Origin: Oscillospiraceae bacterium
GTDB taxonomy: Bacteria; Bacillota; Clostridia; Oscillospirales; Oscillospiraceae
Assembly (NCBI GenBank): GCA_022799035.1
Contig: JAAWNQ010000005.1
Coordinates: 32,126 to 96,125 of the forward strand
Reading direction: 5' to 3'
DNA length: 64,000 bases
This document shows positions 36,597 to 45,786 of this stretch, piece by piece (the stretch's first letter is position 1; every line of letters begins with the position of its first letter). The notes below the pieces were generated by a model. It did no database searches. It had not been told where the DNA came from and saw only the letters and a program-made list of their open reading frames with translations. Position numbers and translations under genes: made by a program.

Positions 36597-36650
36597 GCTA
36601 TCATTTAGATAATCATCTAAATGATAGGATACAGCAAAGGATCATAAAAG

Positions 36651-36690
36651 TCAAGGCCCGGGGAGGAGAGCTCCCCGGGCCTTGATTTTT
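36651..36690. terminator. Terminator
   Basis: tcaaggcccggggagg agag ctccccgggccttgattttt. Confidence 0.85.
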
Positions 36691-36716
36691 GGATGGGGTA
36701 TGGTATAATGGCTTTG

Positions 36717-36860
36717 ACTGGATCCCCCGTCCAGTCTAACGGTCGGAGAGAATGCCGTCGGTCCGCCTTGCGCCGTGCGGACCGGGAAAGGGACCTCCGA
36801 CCCTGTATGGGGCGCGCATACTGTGGGGCCGCGAGGCCCCGAATCAAAAAACGGAGGTTT
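36717..36860 (+). promoter_or_regulatory. Probable translational riboswitch in queT leader (candidate preQ1-III type)
   Basis: TATAAT near 36704-36709; ggtcggag (36741-36748) pairs perfectly with ctccgacc (36795-36802), while acctccg (36793-36799) also pairs with the SD cggaggt (36852-36858); inner hairpin ggtccgc/gcggacc. Confidence 0.6.
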
Positions 36861-36867
36861 TTTTGTT

Positions 36868-37395
36868 ATGGGAAAATTCAGCACCAAAGATCTGACCCTG
36901 GCGGCCATGGTGGCCGCCCTCTACGCCGTGATGGGCTATTTCGGAAACGTGTTCGGACTGACCTTCGGGCCGGTCCAGTTTCGGTTTGCCGAGGCCCTCA
37001 CCGTGCTGCCCTTTCTGTTTCCCTCCACCGTATCGGGGCTCTTTGTGGGGTGCGTCATCGTGAACCTGCTGTCCCCCTATGGGCCGCTGGATATTGTGGT
37101 GGGCTCGGCGGCCACCCTGATCGCCGCGGTGTGGACCAGCCGGGTGAGGAATAAATGGCTGGCTCCCTTGCCCCCGGTGATCTGCAACACGGCGCTGGTG
37201 GGCTTCACCATCGCTCTGGCGGAGGCCAACGGCTTTACCGCCGCCTTCCCCATGGCCTGGCTGGTCAACGGCCTGAGCGTGGGGATCGGAGAATTGGGCG
37301 TATGCTATGCGCTGGGGATGCTTCTGCTGGGGCTTATGCCCAGGGTCGGCTATTTCCGCTCCATCATTCCGGAAAAGCGGCTTTCCGCGCTGTAA
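36868..37395 (+). CDS. queT: QueT-family transporter
   Basis: MGKFSTKDLTLAAMVAALYAVMGYFGNVFGLTFGPVQFRFAEALTVLPFLFPSTVSGLFVGCVIVNLLSPYGPLDIVVGSAATL. Confidence 0.9.
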   Translation: MGKFSTKDLTLAAMVAALYAVMGYFGNVFGLTFGPVQFRFAEALTVLPFLFPSTVSGLFVGCVIVNLLSPYGPLDIVVGSAATLIAAVWTSRVRNKWLAPLPPVICNTALVGFTIALAEANGFTAAFPMAWLVNGLSVGIGELGVCYALGMLLLGLMPRVGYFRSIIPEKRLSAL

Positions 37396-37436
37396 ATACA
37401 GGATCTGATCAAATATAGATTTAAGGAGGATGTCCT

Positions 37437-38306
37437 ATGAAGGTCCGCAAAGCAGTCATACCCGCCGCCGGGCTGGGGACCCGGATGCTGCCCGCCACCA
37501 AGACGGTGCCCAAGGAGATGCTGCCCCTGGTGGACAAGCCCGCCCTTCAGTATATCATTGAGGAGGCCGCCGCCGCGGGCATTGAGGACATCCTGGTGGT
37601 TACCAACCGGGCCAAATCGGCCATGGACGACTACTTTGACTATTACCCGGAGCTGGAGACCCGGCTTCTCCAGGCGGGGAAGGACCGGGAGCTCCACGAG
37701 GTCCGCCACGCCGCCGACCTTGCCAACATCTTCTACGTCCGGCAGAAGGAGACCAAGGGTCTGGGTCACGCCATCTGGCGGGCCAAGCGGTTCGTGGGGG
37801 ACGAGCCCTTCGCGGTACTGCTGGGGGACGATATCATGCGCTCCCGGACCCCCGTCATCGGCCAGCTCATGGCGGCGGCGGAAAAGTATGACGCCTCCGC
37901 CGTGGGGGTGCAGCAGGTCCCGCTGAGCGCCATATCCAAGTACTGCTCCCTGAAGGTAGAGCCCCTGGAGGAGCGGATCTTCCGCACCACCGACATGGTG
38001 GAGAAGCCCCGGCCGGAGCAGGTCTTCTCCAACTACGCCATCCTGGGTCGGTATGTGCTGAAGCCCGGCATCTTCGATATCCTGGAGAATCAGGCCCCGG
38101 GCTACGGCGGGGAGATCCAGCTCACCGACGGCTTGGGCGAACTGTGCAAGCGGGAGCGGATGGTGGCGGTGGACTTTGAGGGCCGTCGGTATGACACGGG
38201 CAACCTGAAAGGATTTTTGGAGGCCACCATCGACTTTTCCCTGGAGCACCCGGAGACGGGGGAGTGGCTGAAGGAGTTCTTAAAGGAGAAAGCGGCTGCG
38301 CTGTAA
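37437..38306 (+). CDS. galU: UTP-glucose-1-phosphate uridylyltransferase
   Basis: MKVRKAVIPAAGLGTRMLPATKTVPKEMLPLVDKPALQYIIEEAAAAGIEDILVVTNR... Confidence 0.97.
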   Translation: MKVRKAVIPAAGLGTRMLPATKTVPKEMLPLVDKPALQYIIEEAAAAGIEDILVVTNRAKSAMDDYFDYYPELETRLLQAGKDRELHEVRHAADLANIFYVRQKETKGLGHAIWRAKRFVGDEPFAVLLGDDIMRSRTPVIGQLMAAAEKYDASAVGVQQVPLSAISKYCSLKVEPLEERIFRTTDMVEKPRPEQVFSNYAILGRYVLKPGIFDILENQAPGYGGEIQLTDGLGELCKRERMVAVDFEGRRYDTGNLKGFLEATIDFSLEHPETGEWLKEFLKEKAAAL

Positions 38307-38310
38307 AAGA

Positions 38311-38346
38311 AAAAGGACCGCCCTGTGAATCAGGGCGGTCCTTTTT
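38311..38346. terminator. Terminator
   Basis: aaaaggaccgccctg tgaat cagggcggtccttttt. Confidence 0.9.
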
Positions 38347-38355
38347 GCCTTTTTA

Positions 38356-39138
38356 TTAGTCGTAGTCCACTTCCCACTTGAGGATGACCCCGGTGACGGC
38401 GTTCACATCGCACTCGTACTCGGTACGGCCCTCCCGGAGCTCCACCTCGTAGACATAGCGGCCGTCGTCCCGGTCCAGCTCGCACTTGACCACCCGGGCG
38501 CCCGAGGGGGCCCGGTCCAGAGCGATCTGCTGGGCCTGGGCGGAGGTGATCAGATCCTCCTGGGCGGTTTGGCCGGAGGAGGGGCGGTGGATGGAGTAGT
38601 TGTCCAGGTCGTGGTCAAAGGAGAGCACCGCGCCGGTGAGGGCGTCGATGTCGTAGTCATACTCCGTGCTGCCGGAGTAGAATTCCACGTCGTAGCAGAC
38701 GACCCCATCCTCCCGGTCCAGCTTGGTCTGGAGAAACACGGCCTCGGCGGAACTCACCCCGGCGTGCTGGAGGGCCAGCTCCCTGGCCCGGTCGGCGGTG
38801 ATGTAGCTGGAGGCGTTGGGGTCGGCGGCCAGGGCCATATCCTCCGTGGTGATCCTGGCGGTGCGGCTGGCGCTGTCGTAGCTGACGGTCATGCCCGCCG
38901 CCTCGCACAGAGCGCGGACGGGGGCGTAGGTGGTGCCGTCGTAGGAGAAGAGAGGGACCTGCTCGCCCTTGACATTTCGGGGGGAAAAGCGGGCGCCGTT
39001 GATGGTGACGGTGATGCCGTCCTCGATCTGGATGGAGCGGCCCGCGGCAAGGGCGGCGGAGCCAAGACCCAGGGCAAGGGCGGTGGTGAGAATGCCGGCC
39101 AGGAAGCCCTGGAGGCGGTCACGGCTGTGTTTCATCAT
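38356..39138 (-). CDS. Secreted PepSY-domain protein with copper-amine-oxidase-N-like (stalk) domain
   Basis: Signal peptide; VTINGARFSPRNVKGEQVPLFSYDGTTYAPVRALCEAAGMTVSYDSASRTARI; two PepSY repeats (YDVEFYSGSTEYDYDIDALTGAVLS; YEVELREGRTEYECDVNAVTGVILK). Confidence 0.88.
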   Translation of the reverse strand: MMKHSRDRLQGFLAGILTTALALGLGSAALAAGRSIQIEDGITVTINGARFSPRNVKGEQVPLFSYDGTTYAPVRALCEAAGMTVSYDSASRTARITTEDMALAADPNASSYITADRARELALQHAGVSSAEAVFLQTKLDREDGVVCYDVEFYSGSTEYDYDIDALTGAVLSFDHDLDNYSIHRPSSGQTAQEDLITSAQAQQIALDRAPSGARVVKCELDRDDGRYVYEVELREGRTEYECDVNAVTGVILKWEVDYD

Positions 39139-39389
39139 AATAATAGGACTCCTTTCGATGTGAAATAAATGTGAGTGGTTTACTGGGAAATCCATCCATA
39201 TGATAGCAAAAAAGTAGGAATTAGTCAAGAAGAAAAAATCGGCCCCCATGGACGGTAGGTAACACCATACCTGACGGTGCGCCGAGTCGTCGCACCCCAC
39301 ACTATCCCATCCATCCCAACTCATCTCACCTTACATTACCTCGCCCACAAACAAAGGGATGTGGCGCCATGTATGACGGATCTTCTGTA

Positions 39390-39460
39390 GGGGCGGGTTC
39401 CAAACCCGCCCGCCCGTGACCCTTGCCCTTCGTAGGGGCGCATATCATGCGCTCGTTCCC
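39390..39460. repeat. Short tandem hairpin repeats with TAGGGGCG heads
   Basis: gtaggggcgggttccaaacccgcccgcccgtg...gtaggggcgcatatcatgcgctc; related gtagggcgggggcttgcccccg near 24700. Confidence 0.6.
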
Positions 39461-39512
39461 TATCAGATAACATCCCACTCAGGCCATGTGAGGGGTAAAG
39501 AGGAAAAAATCC

Positions 39513-39540
39513 TTGACATTCCACAAAATTCCGTTATAAT
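39513..39540 (+). promoter_or_regulatory. Sigma-A promoter of rpsF operon
   Basis: TTGACA (39513) - 16 nt - TATAAT (39535-39540). Confidence 0.85.
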
Positions 39541-39620
39541 AATATAGCCTGTCAAAAGACAGAGCTCCTTGCTCCCGGTAAGAGCCGGGGGCCACAAGAC
39601 CATAAGGAGGTGCACAAAAA

Positions 39621-39917
39621 ATGGCAAAGCTCAATGCGAACTACGAGGCCGTGTTCATCATCGACCCCCGCAAGAACGAGGAGGACACCGCCGCCCTGGT
39701 AGAGAAGTTCAAGACCCTGGCTGAGACCAACGCCACTTCTGTGGAGGTGGACGAGTGGGGCAAGCGCCGTCTGGCCTACCCCATCCAGGATCAGACCGAC
39801 GGGCATTACGTCCGGCTGACCTTCTCCGCCGCTCCCGCTTTCCCCGCCGAGCTGGACCGTATCTTCCGTATTACCGACGGCGTGATGCGTTCCATGATCG
39901 TCTGCCTGGACGAGTAA
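39621..39917 (+). CDS. rpsF: 30S ribosomal protein S6
   Basis: YEAVFIIDPRKNEEDTAALVEKFKTL...VDEWGKRRLAYPIQDQTDGHYVRLTFSA; followed by ssb and rpsR. Confidence 0.97.
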   Translation: MAKLNANYEAVFIIDPRKNEEDTAALVEKFKTLAETNATSVEVDEWGKRRLAYPIQDQTDGHYVRLTFSAAPAFPAELDRIFRITDGVMRSMIVCLDE

Positions 39918-39929
39918 GGAGGAGCCGGG

Positions 39930-40409
39930 ATGCTCAATCGTATCATTATCATGGGTCGGCTGGTGGCCGACCCGGAGCTGCGGACCACCCCCACCGGGAC
40001 CCCGGTGGCCACGGTGCGTCTGGCGGTAGACCGGGATTTTAAGAACAAGCAGACCGGCGAGCGGGAGACCGACTTTATCAATGTGGTCGCCTGGCGCCAG
40101 ACCGCCGAGTTCATCAGCCGCTACTTCACCAAGGGCCGCATGGCCGTGGTGGAGGGCCGGCTCCAGATTCGTCCCTACACCGACCGGGACGGCAACAAGC
40201 GTACCGCCGCCGAGGTGGTGGCGGAGAACTTCTATTTCGGCGATTCCCGCCGGGATGGAGACGGCGGCGGAAGCTACGGCGGCCAGTCTTATGGCCAGCC
40301 CTATTCCGCCCCTGCCGCCTCCCAGCAGCCCCCTATGGGGTACTCCGCTCCCGAGGGAGACGACCAGTTCACCGAGTTGGTCGGCGACGAGAGCGATCTG
40401 CCGTTCTGA
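39930..40409 (+). CDS. ssb: Single-stranded DNA-binding protein
   Basis: MLNRIIIMGRLVADPELRTTPTGTPVATVRLAVDRDF...; acidic tail DESDLPF. Confidence 0.97.
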   Translation: MLNRIIIMGRLVADPELRTTPTGTPVATVRLAVDRDFKNKQTGERETDFINVVAWRQTAEFISRYFTKGRMAVVEGRLQIRPYTDRDGNKRTAAEVVAENFYFGDSRRDGDGGGSYGGQSYGQPYSAPAASQQPPMGYSAPEGDDQFTELVGDESDLPF

Positions 40410-40445
40410 GGACGGCGTTAATTTGAAATAAGGGAGGTTAACCTC

Positions 40446-40694
40446 ATGCCTATGGAGAACGGAAAAGAGATGCGGCCCCGTGGACGGAAGCGCCGTAAGG
40501 TCTGCACCTTCTGCGCCGACAAGGTGGAGCACATCGACTACAAGGACGCAGCCAAGCTCAAGCGGTTCCTGTCCGAGCGGAGCAAGATCCTGCCCCGCCG
40601 TACCACCGGCACCTGCGCCATGCATCAGCGCCAGCTGACCACCGCTGTGAAGCGGGCCCGTCAGATCGCCCTGCTGCCCTACGTGACCGACTGA
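40446..40694 (+). CDS. rpsR: 30S ribosomal protein S18
   Basis: [65 protein letters not shown]. Confidence 0.97.
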   Translation: MPMENGKEMRPRGRKRRKVCTFCADKVEHIDYKDAAKLKRFLSERSKILPRRTTGTCAMHQRQLTTAVKRARQIALLPYVTD

Positions 40695-40953
40695 TCGCGT
40701 AAAGTTCAGAGCCGTGGACCGATTTGGTCCGCGGCTCTTTTTATTTTCTATACAAAGAAAACTGGAAAAGCCTGTCTTGCAAGGGAAATGACAAAATGCA
40801 CAAAAAAGCGGCAATGGAAATGGCGAAAATAACAATTTCAACCAAAGAGAATTTCTGTTACAATAGACAAAACGCTTCAGGCCGCCCCAGACCTGGGGCG
40901 GCCTTCTCTTTCCTGGGAGGAAAGAGAAGGGAAATTAAAGGAGGGTATATGTA

Positions 40954-42072
40954 ATGAAAAGAATCACAAGTGTTCTTCTGGCCGGTAGTCTGATCCTGAC
41001 CCTGGCCGCCTGCGGCGGCAAGCCCGCTGAGACCCCTGCTCCCGAGAGCAAGGCCCCCACTGCTGAGAGCCAGGCGCCCGCTCCCGCCGAGCCCAGCGGC
41101 AAGCTGGTCATCTATTCCCCCAACTCCGACACCCAGATCAACTCCAGCCTGGAGGCCTTCAAGGCCGCCTATCCCAAGATCGACGTGGAGCTACAGTCCA
41201 TGGGTACCGGTGACGTGCTGGCTCGGATCGAGGCTGAGAAGGCCAACCCCCAGGCCGACATCAACTGGGGCGCCATCAACTACAACTTCTATGAGCAGCA
41301 TCCCGACCTGTGGGAGGAGTATGTCTCCCCCAACGATGAGCTGCTGGACGAGAACTACCGCAACCACGCCGGCTGCGTCAGCTTCGGCAACCTGTCCGGC
41401 TCCGGTGCCTTCATCCTCAACGACGACCTGCTGGCGGAGCTGGGCGTGGAGGTCAAGGGCTACGCCGACCTGCTGAATCCCGCCCTGAAGGGCAAGATCG
41501 CCATGGGCGATCCCACCGCCTCCTCCTCTGCTTTCGCTGAGCTGACCAACATGCTGCTGGTCATGGGCGAGGGCGCCACCGCCGACGAGTGCTATCACAG
41601 CGACAAGGCGTGGAAGTACATTGAGGACTTTGTGGCCAACCTGGACGGCATCATCCTCAGCAGCTCCTCCGCCGTGTATAAGAACGTGGTGGCCGGCGAG
41701 TACGCCGTGGGCGTGTCCTACGAGGATCCCGTGGTCCAGGCCGTTCTGGACAACAAGGAGAATCCCGACGCCAACATCTCCATGGTCTATCCCGCCGAGG
41801 GCGCCGTGTGGCTTCCTGCCGGTGTGGCCATCGTGAAGAACGCCCCCAACATGGACAACGCCAAGCTGTTTGTGGACTTTATGCTGTCTGAGGAGTGCCA
41901 GAAGGAGCTGGCCAAGACCACCATCCGGGGCACCATCACCACCATCCCCCAGGACTGCGAGGGCATGCTGCCCTTCAGCGAGATTAAGGTGGCTTACGAG
42001 GATCAGGCCGCCGTTGCCGCTTATCAGACTGAGATGCTGGAGAAGTGGACCAACATCGTGACCGGCGGCTGA
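40954..42072 (+). CDS. ABC transporter substrate-binding lipoprotein (FbpA/AfuA-like)
   Basis: Lipobox LTLAACGG; KLVIYSPNSDTQINSSLEAFKAAYPKIDVELQSMGTGDVLARIEAEKANPQADINWGA; followed by ATPase and two-part permease. Confidence 0.9.
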   Translation: MKRITSVLLAGSLILTLAACGGKPAETPAPESKAPTAESQAPAPAEPSGKLVIYSPNSDTQINSSLEAFKAAYPKIDVELQSMGTGDVLARIEAEKANPQADINWGAINYNFYEQHPDLWEEYVSPNDELLDENYRNHAGCVSFGNLSGSGAFILNDDLLAELGVEVKGYADLLNPALKGKIAMGDPTASSSAFAELTNMLLVMGEGATADECYHSDKAWKYIEDFVANLDGIILSSSSAVYKNVVAGEYAVGVSYEDPVVQAVLDNKENPDANISMVYPAEGAVWLPAGVAIVKNAPNMDNAKLFVDFMLSEECQKELAKTTIRGTITTIPQDCEGMLPFSEIKVAYEDQAAVAAYQTEMLEKWTNIVTGG

Positions 42073-42111
42073 GACTGAGGACTTAGAATCGAATATAGAG
42101 GGAGAACGACC

Positions 42112-43227
42112 ATGAGTGTTTGTATTAGTATCAAGGACGCTGTAAAAAAGTACGGTAATAATACAATCATCTCGGACTTGTCCCTGGAGATCAAGGAGGG
42201 TGAATTTTTCACCCTCCTTGGTCCATCCGGGTGTGGAAAGACAACGCTTCTGAGAATGATTGCCGGCTTTAACAGCATTGAGGGTGGAGACTTCTACTTC
42301 AACGACAAGCGGATCAACGACATGGATCCTGCCCAGCGGAACATCGGCATGGTGTTCCAGAATTACGCCATCTTCCCCCATCTCTCGGTGCGGGACAACG
42401 TGGCCTTTGGCCTGAAAAACCGGAAGGCCTCCAAGGAGGTCATCCAGACAGAGACCGACAAGTTCATGGAGCTGATGCACATCAAGGAGTACGCCGACCG
42501 GATGCCCGACCGGCTCTCCGGCGGCCAGCAGCAGCGGGTGGCCCTGGCCCGGGCTCTGGTCATCAAGCCCGATGTGCTCCTGATGGACGAGCCTCTTTCC
42601 AACCTGGACGCCAAGCTCCGGGTGGAGATGCGGACGGTCATCAAGGAGATCCAGCACACCGTTGGCATCACCAACGTATACGTGACCCACGATCAGGAGG
42701 AGGCCATGGCGGTCTCCGACCGGATCGCCGTTATGAATCAAGGGGACATCCAGCAGGTGGGCACCCCCAAGGATATTTACCAGCGGCCCGCCAACCTGTT
42801 TGTAGCCACCTTCATCGGACGGTCCAACATTCTGCCCGGAAAGCTGAAAGCGGCAGGGGGCAAGGCGGTGCTCTCCTTTGACGAGGGGTTCCAGGTGGAG
42901 CTTCCCAACGTGCTGGAGCAGTACTGCAAGGATCAGGATGTGAAGATCTCGGTCCGTCCGGAGGAATTCATTCTGAATGCTTCCCCCGACGCCAAGGGCT
43001 TGAAGGCCACCATCGACTCCAGCGTATTCCTGGGCCTGAACACCCACTATTTCGCCCACACCGATTCCGGGGAGCGTATTGAGGTGGTCCAGGAGTCCCA
43101 GATCGACAGCATTATTCCCGACGGCACCGTGATCCACCTGGGGGTCAAAACCGAAAAGATCAATGTCTTTGAGGCGGAGGGCAGGTACAACCTGCTGGAA
43201 GGCGTACGCAATGACAATGTCGGTTAA
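42112..43227 (+). CDS. ABC transporter ATP-binding protein (PotA/FbpC/AfuC-like)
   Basis: LGPSGCGKTTLLRMIAGF...LSGGQQQRVALARALVIKPDVLLMDEPLSNLDAKLR... Confidence 0.95.
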   Translation: MSVCISIKDAVKKYGNNTIISDLSLEIKEGEFFTLLGPSGCGKTTLLRMIAGFNSIEGGDFYFNDKRINDMDPAQRNIGMVFQNYAIFPHLSVRDNVAFGLKNRKASKEVIQTETDKFMELMHIKEYADRMPDRLSGGQQQRVALARALVIKPDVLLMDEPLSNLDAKLRVEMRTVIKEIQHTVGITNVYVTHDQEEAMAVSDRIAVMNQGDIQQVGTPKDIYQRPANLFVATFIGRSNILPGKLKAAGGKAVLSFDEGFQVELPNVLEQYCKDQDVKISVRPEEFILNASPDAKGLKATIDSSVFLGLNTHYFAHTDSGERIEVVQESQIDSIIPDGTVIHLGVKTEKINVFEAEGRYNLLEGVRNDNVG

Positions 43228-43245
43228 GGGATCGAGGGACGAATT

Positions 43246-44898
43246 ATGAAGAAAACAAAAAAGATGGATATGTGGGTGATGGTGTCCATCGCCATCCTCT
43301 GCGCGTACCTTCTGTTCCTCATCTACCCCATGTTCAACCTGCTGCGTCAGTCGGTGCTGACCAAGGGTGGGGAGTTCACCCTGGAGTACTTCCAGAAGTT
43401 CTTTGGGAAGGCCTACTATTTCTCCACCCTTTGGAATTCCCTCAAGGTGTCGGTGCTGGCCACTATAGTCACCCTGGTCATTGGCGTTCCCCTGGCCTAT
43501 GTGTATAACCTCTATGAGATCAAGGGCAAGACCTTCCTGCAGATGATCATTATCCTGTGCAGTATGTCCGCCCCCTTCATCGGGGCCTACTCCTGGATCC
43601 TGCTGCTGGGCAACAACGGCATCGTCCGCAAGACCATCCGGTCCCTGCTGGGCATCAAGCTGCCCAGTATCTATGGGTTCAACGGCATTCTGCTGGTGCT
43701 GTCCTTACAGCTTTTCCCCCTGGTGTTCCTCTATGTATCGGGAGCGTTGAAAAACATCGACAACTCCCTGCTGGAAGCCTCGGAGAACATGGGCTGCAAG
43801 GGTGTGAAGCGGTTTTTCAAGGTCATCGTGCCCCTGTGTATGCCCACCATCCTGGCGGCCACCCTGCTGGTGTTCATGCGGGCCTTCGCCGACTTCGGCA
43901 CTCCGCTGCTTATCGGCCAGGGCTACCGGACCTTCCCGGTGGAGATCTATAATGCCTTCTTCTCTGAGACCACCGGCGGCGACTATGGCTTTGCCTGCGC
44001 CACCTCGGTCATCGCCATCGTGATCACCACGGTGGTGTTCCTCATCCAGAAGTGGACCTCCAACCGGTTCTCCTTCACCATGAACGCTTTGCACCCCATT
44101 GAGCGGAAGAAGGCCAAGGGTCTGTTCAATGTGCTGATCCACCTGTTCTGCTACGGCATCGTGGGCATCGCCTTTATGCCCCAGATCTATGTTTTCTATG
44201 AGTCCTTCCGGAAGACTTCGGGCAAGGCCTTCGTGCCGGGCTATTCTCTCAACAGCTACCGGGAAGCCTTCAAGGTGGCAGGCAACGCCATCAAGAACAC
44301 CTTCGTCATCGGTCTTGGGGCGCTGGTCCTCATCGTCCTGTTGGCGGTGCTGGTGGCCTATCTGGTCATCCGCCGGCGGAACGTGGCCAACGGCGTCATT
44401 GATGTGATGAGTATGCTGCCCTACATCATTCCCGGCAGCGTGGTGGGCATCGCCCTGATCATGGCCTTCAATAAGAAGCCTCTGATCCTTACCGGCACCA
44501 TGATCATCATGATCATCGCTCTGGTGATCCGGCGTCTGCCCTACACCATCCGGAGTTCGGTGGCTACCCTCCAACAGATCCCCATCACTGTGGAGGAGGC
44601 GGCCATCTCCCTGGGCTCCTCCAAGGCCAAGACCTTCTTCACCATCACGGTGCCCATGATGTCCAACGGCATCATCTCGGGCGCCATCCTGAGCTGGGTC
44701 ACCATCATCACGGAGCTGAGTACCGCCATCTGTCTCTATACAGTGCGGACCCAGACCCTGACTTTGGCCATCTACACCTTTGTCTCCCGGGGTAACGACG
44801 GCATTGCGGCCGCCTTGGCCACCATCCTGTCCCTCACGACGGTGGTGTCTCTGGGCGTGTTCATGAAGGTGTCCAAGTCCAAGGATGTGACCCTGTAA
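43246..44898 (+). CDS. ABC transporter permease, FbpB/AfuB-like fused two-part protein
   Basis: Two BPD permease halves, each with an EAA-type loop (LLEASENMGCKGVKRFFKVIVPLCMP; TVEEAAISLGSSKAKTFFTITVPMM). Confidence 0.93.
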   Translation: MKKTKKMDMWVMVSIAILCAYLLFLIYPMFNLLRQSVLTKGGEFTLEYFQKFFGKAYYFSTLWNSLKVSVLATIVTLVIGVPLAYVYNLYEIKGKTFLQMIIILCSMSAPFIGAYSWILLLGNNGIVRKTIRSLLGIKLPSIYGFNGILLVLSLQLFPLVFLYVSGALKNIDNSLLEASENMGCKGVKRFFKVIVPLCMPTILAATLLVFMRAFADFGTPLLIGQGYRTFPVEIYNAFFSETTGGDYGFACATSVIAIVITTVVFLIQKWTSNRFSFTMNALHPIERKKAKGLFNVLIHLFCYGIVGIAFMPQIYVFYESFRKTSGKAFVPGYSLNSYREAFKVAGNAIKNTFVIGLGALVLIVLLAVLVAYLVIRRRNVANGVIDVMSMLPYIIPGSVVGIALIMAFNKKPLILTGTMIIMIIALVIRRLPYTIRSSVATLQQIPITVEEAAISLGSSKAKTFFTITVPMMSNGIISGAILSWVTIITELSTAICLYTVRTQTLTLAIYTFVSRGNDGIAAALATILSLTTVVSLGVFMKVSKSKDVTL

Positions 44899-44911
44899 GG
44901 GAGGTTGTCCC

Positions 44912-45628
44912 ATGAAACCTGTGGTAGAAAAGCTGCTGGGCAAGACCATCATCAGCGTCCAGGCCTACGAGGATACCCCTCTCTACGGCCCGGAGAACAT
45001 GCGCACCATGGCCCAAAGCGTCCTTATGGGCGGGGCCGACGGCCTTCGGGCCTGCTGGCCCCAGGATATCCGGGCCATCCGGGAGATCACCGACAAGCCC
45101 ATTGTGGGGATCTTTAAGGATTTCGGAGAGGGAGATCCCCTGGACACCGTTTTTATCACCCCCACCGTGGACCAGGCCTGTGAGGTCATTGAGGCTGGAG
45201 CCGATATCCTGGGGGTGGACTGCACCATCCGTCCCACCCGGGGGTTGGAGGAGCTGAAACGGCTGCTGGGAGGTATCCGGGAACGGTATCCGGACGTGGC
45301 CATCATGGCCGACCTTGCCACCCTGGAGGAGGGGGTCGCCGTAGCCGGAACAGGGCTGGTGGACATCATCTCCTCCACCCTCAGCGGCTATACCCGCCAA
45401 AGCCTCAGCCGGAAAAGCGACCGGCCCGACGTGGAGCTGGTACGGCGGCTGAAGCAGGAGGTGGACCTGCCCGTGAACGGGGAGGGTCGGATCTGGGAGC
45501 TTTCAGACCTGGAGGCTGTGCTGGAGGCGGGAGCCGACATGGTGACCATCGGCAGCGCGGTGACCCGCCCCCACGAGATCGCCAAGCGGTTCGTGCAGTG
45601 TCAGCGCCGCTGGCGGGAGAAAAACTGA
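44912..45628 (+). CDS. nanE: N-acetylmannosamine-6-phosphate 2-epimerase-like
   Basis: LGKTIISVQAYEDTPLYGPENMRTMAQSVLMGGADGLRACWPQDIRAIREITDKPIVGIFK...; NanE-type TIM barrel. Confidence 0.85.
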   Translation: MKPVVEKLLGKTIISVQAYEDTPLYGPENMRTMAQSVLMGGADGLRACWPQDIRAIREITDKPIVGIFKDFGEGDPLDTVFITPTVDQACEVIEAGADILGVDCTIRPTRGLEELKRLLGGIRERYPDVAIMADLATLEEGVAVAGTGLVDIISSTLSGYTRQSLSRKSDRPDVELVRRLKQEVDLPVNGEGRIWELSDLEAVLEAGADMVTIGSAVTRPHEIAKRFVQCQRRWREKN

Positions 45629-45786
45629 AGCAGAGTTAAAAAGGACCCAAAGCCTGCTTGGCTTTGGGTCCTTTTGCACAGATTCCCCCTTCGGTTTTTT
45701 TTAAAAGCTGGCTTTCCCCCTCTTGAAACTTTCCGTGGATTGACCTATAATCTACGTTATAACAAAGATAGAAAGGGGAGAAGGAC

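Noticed and set aside
39541-39620. S6:S18-type ribosomal leader in front of rpsF
   Set aside because: The leader has a ccggtaagagccggggg hairpin, but I cannot confirm the S6-S18 binding motif without a covariance model.
41191-43137. 648-aa minus-strand ORF (also 46404-47942, 48185-49354, 54958-56733, 58452-59996, 60198-61958)
   Set aside because: All are antisense to confidently assigned genes and show shadow-ORF composition.
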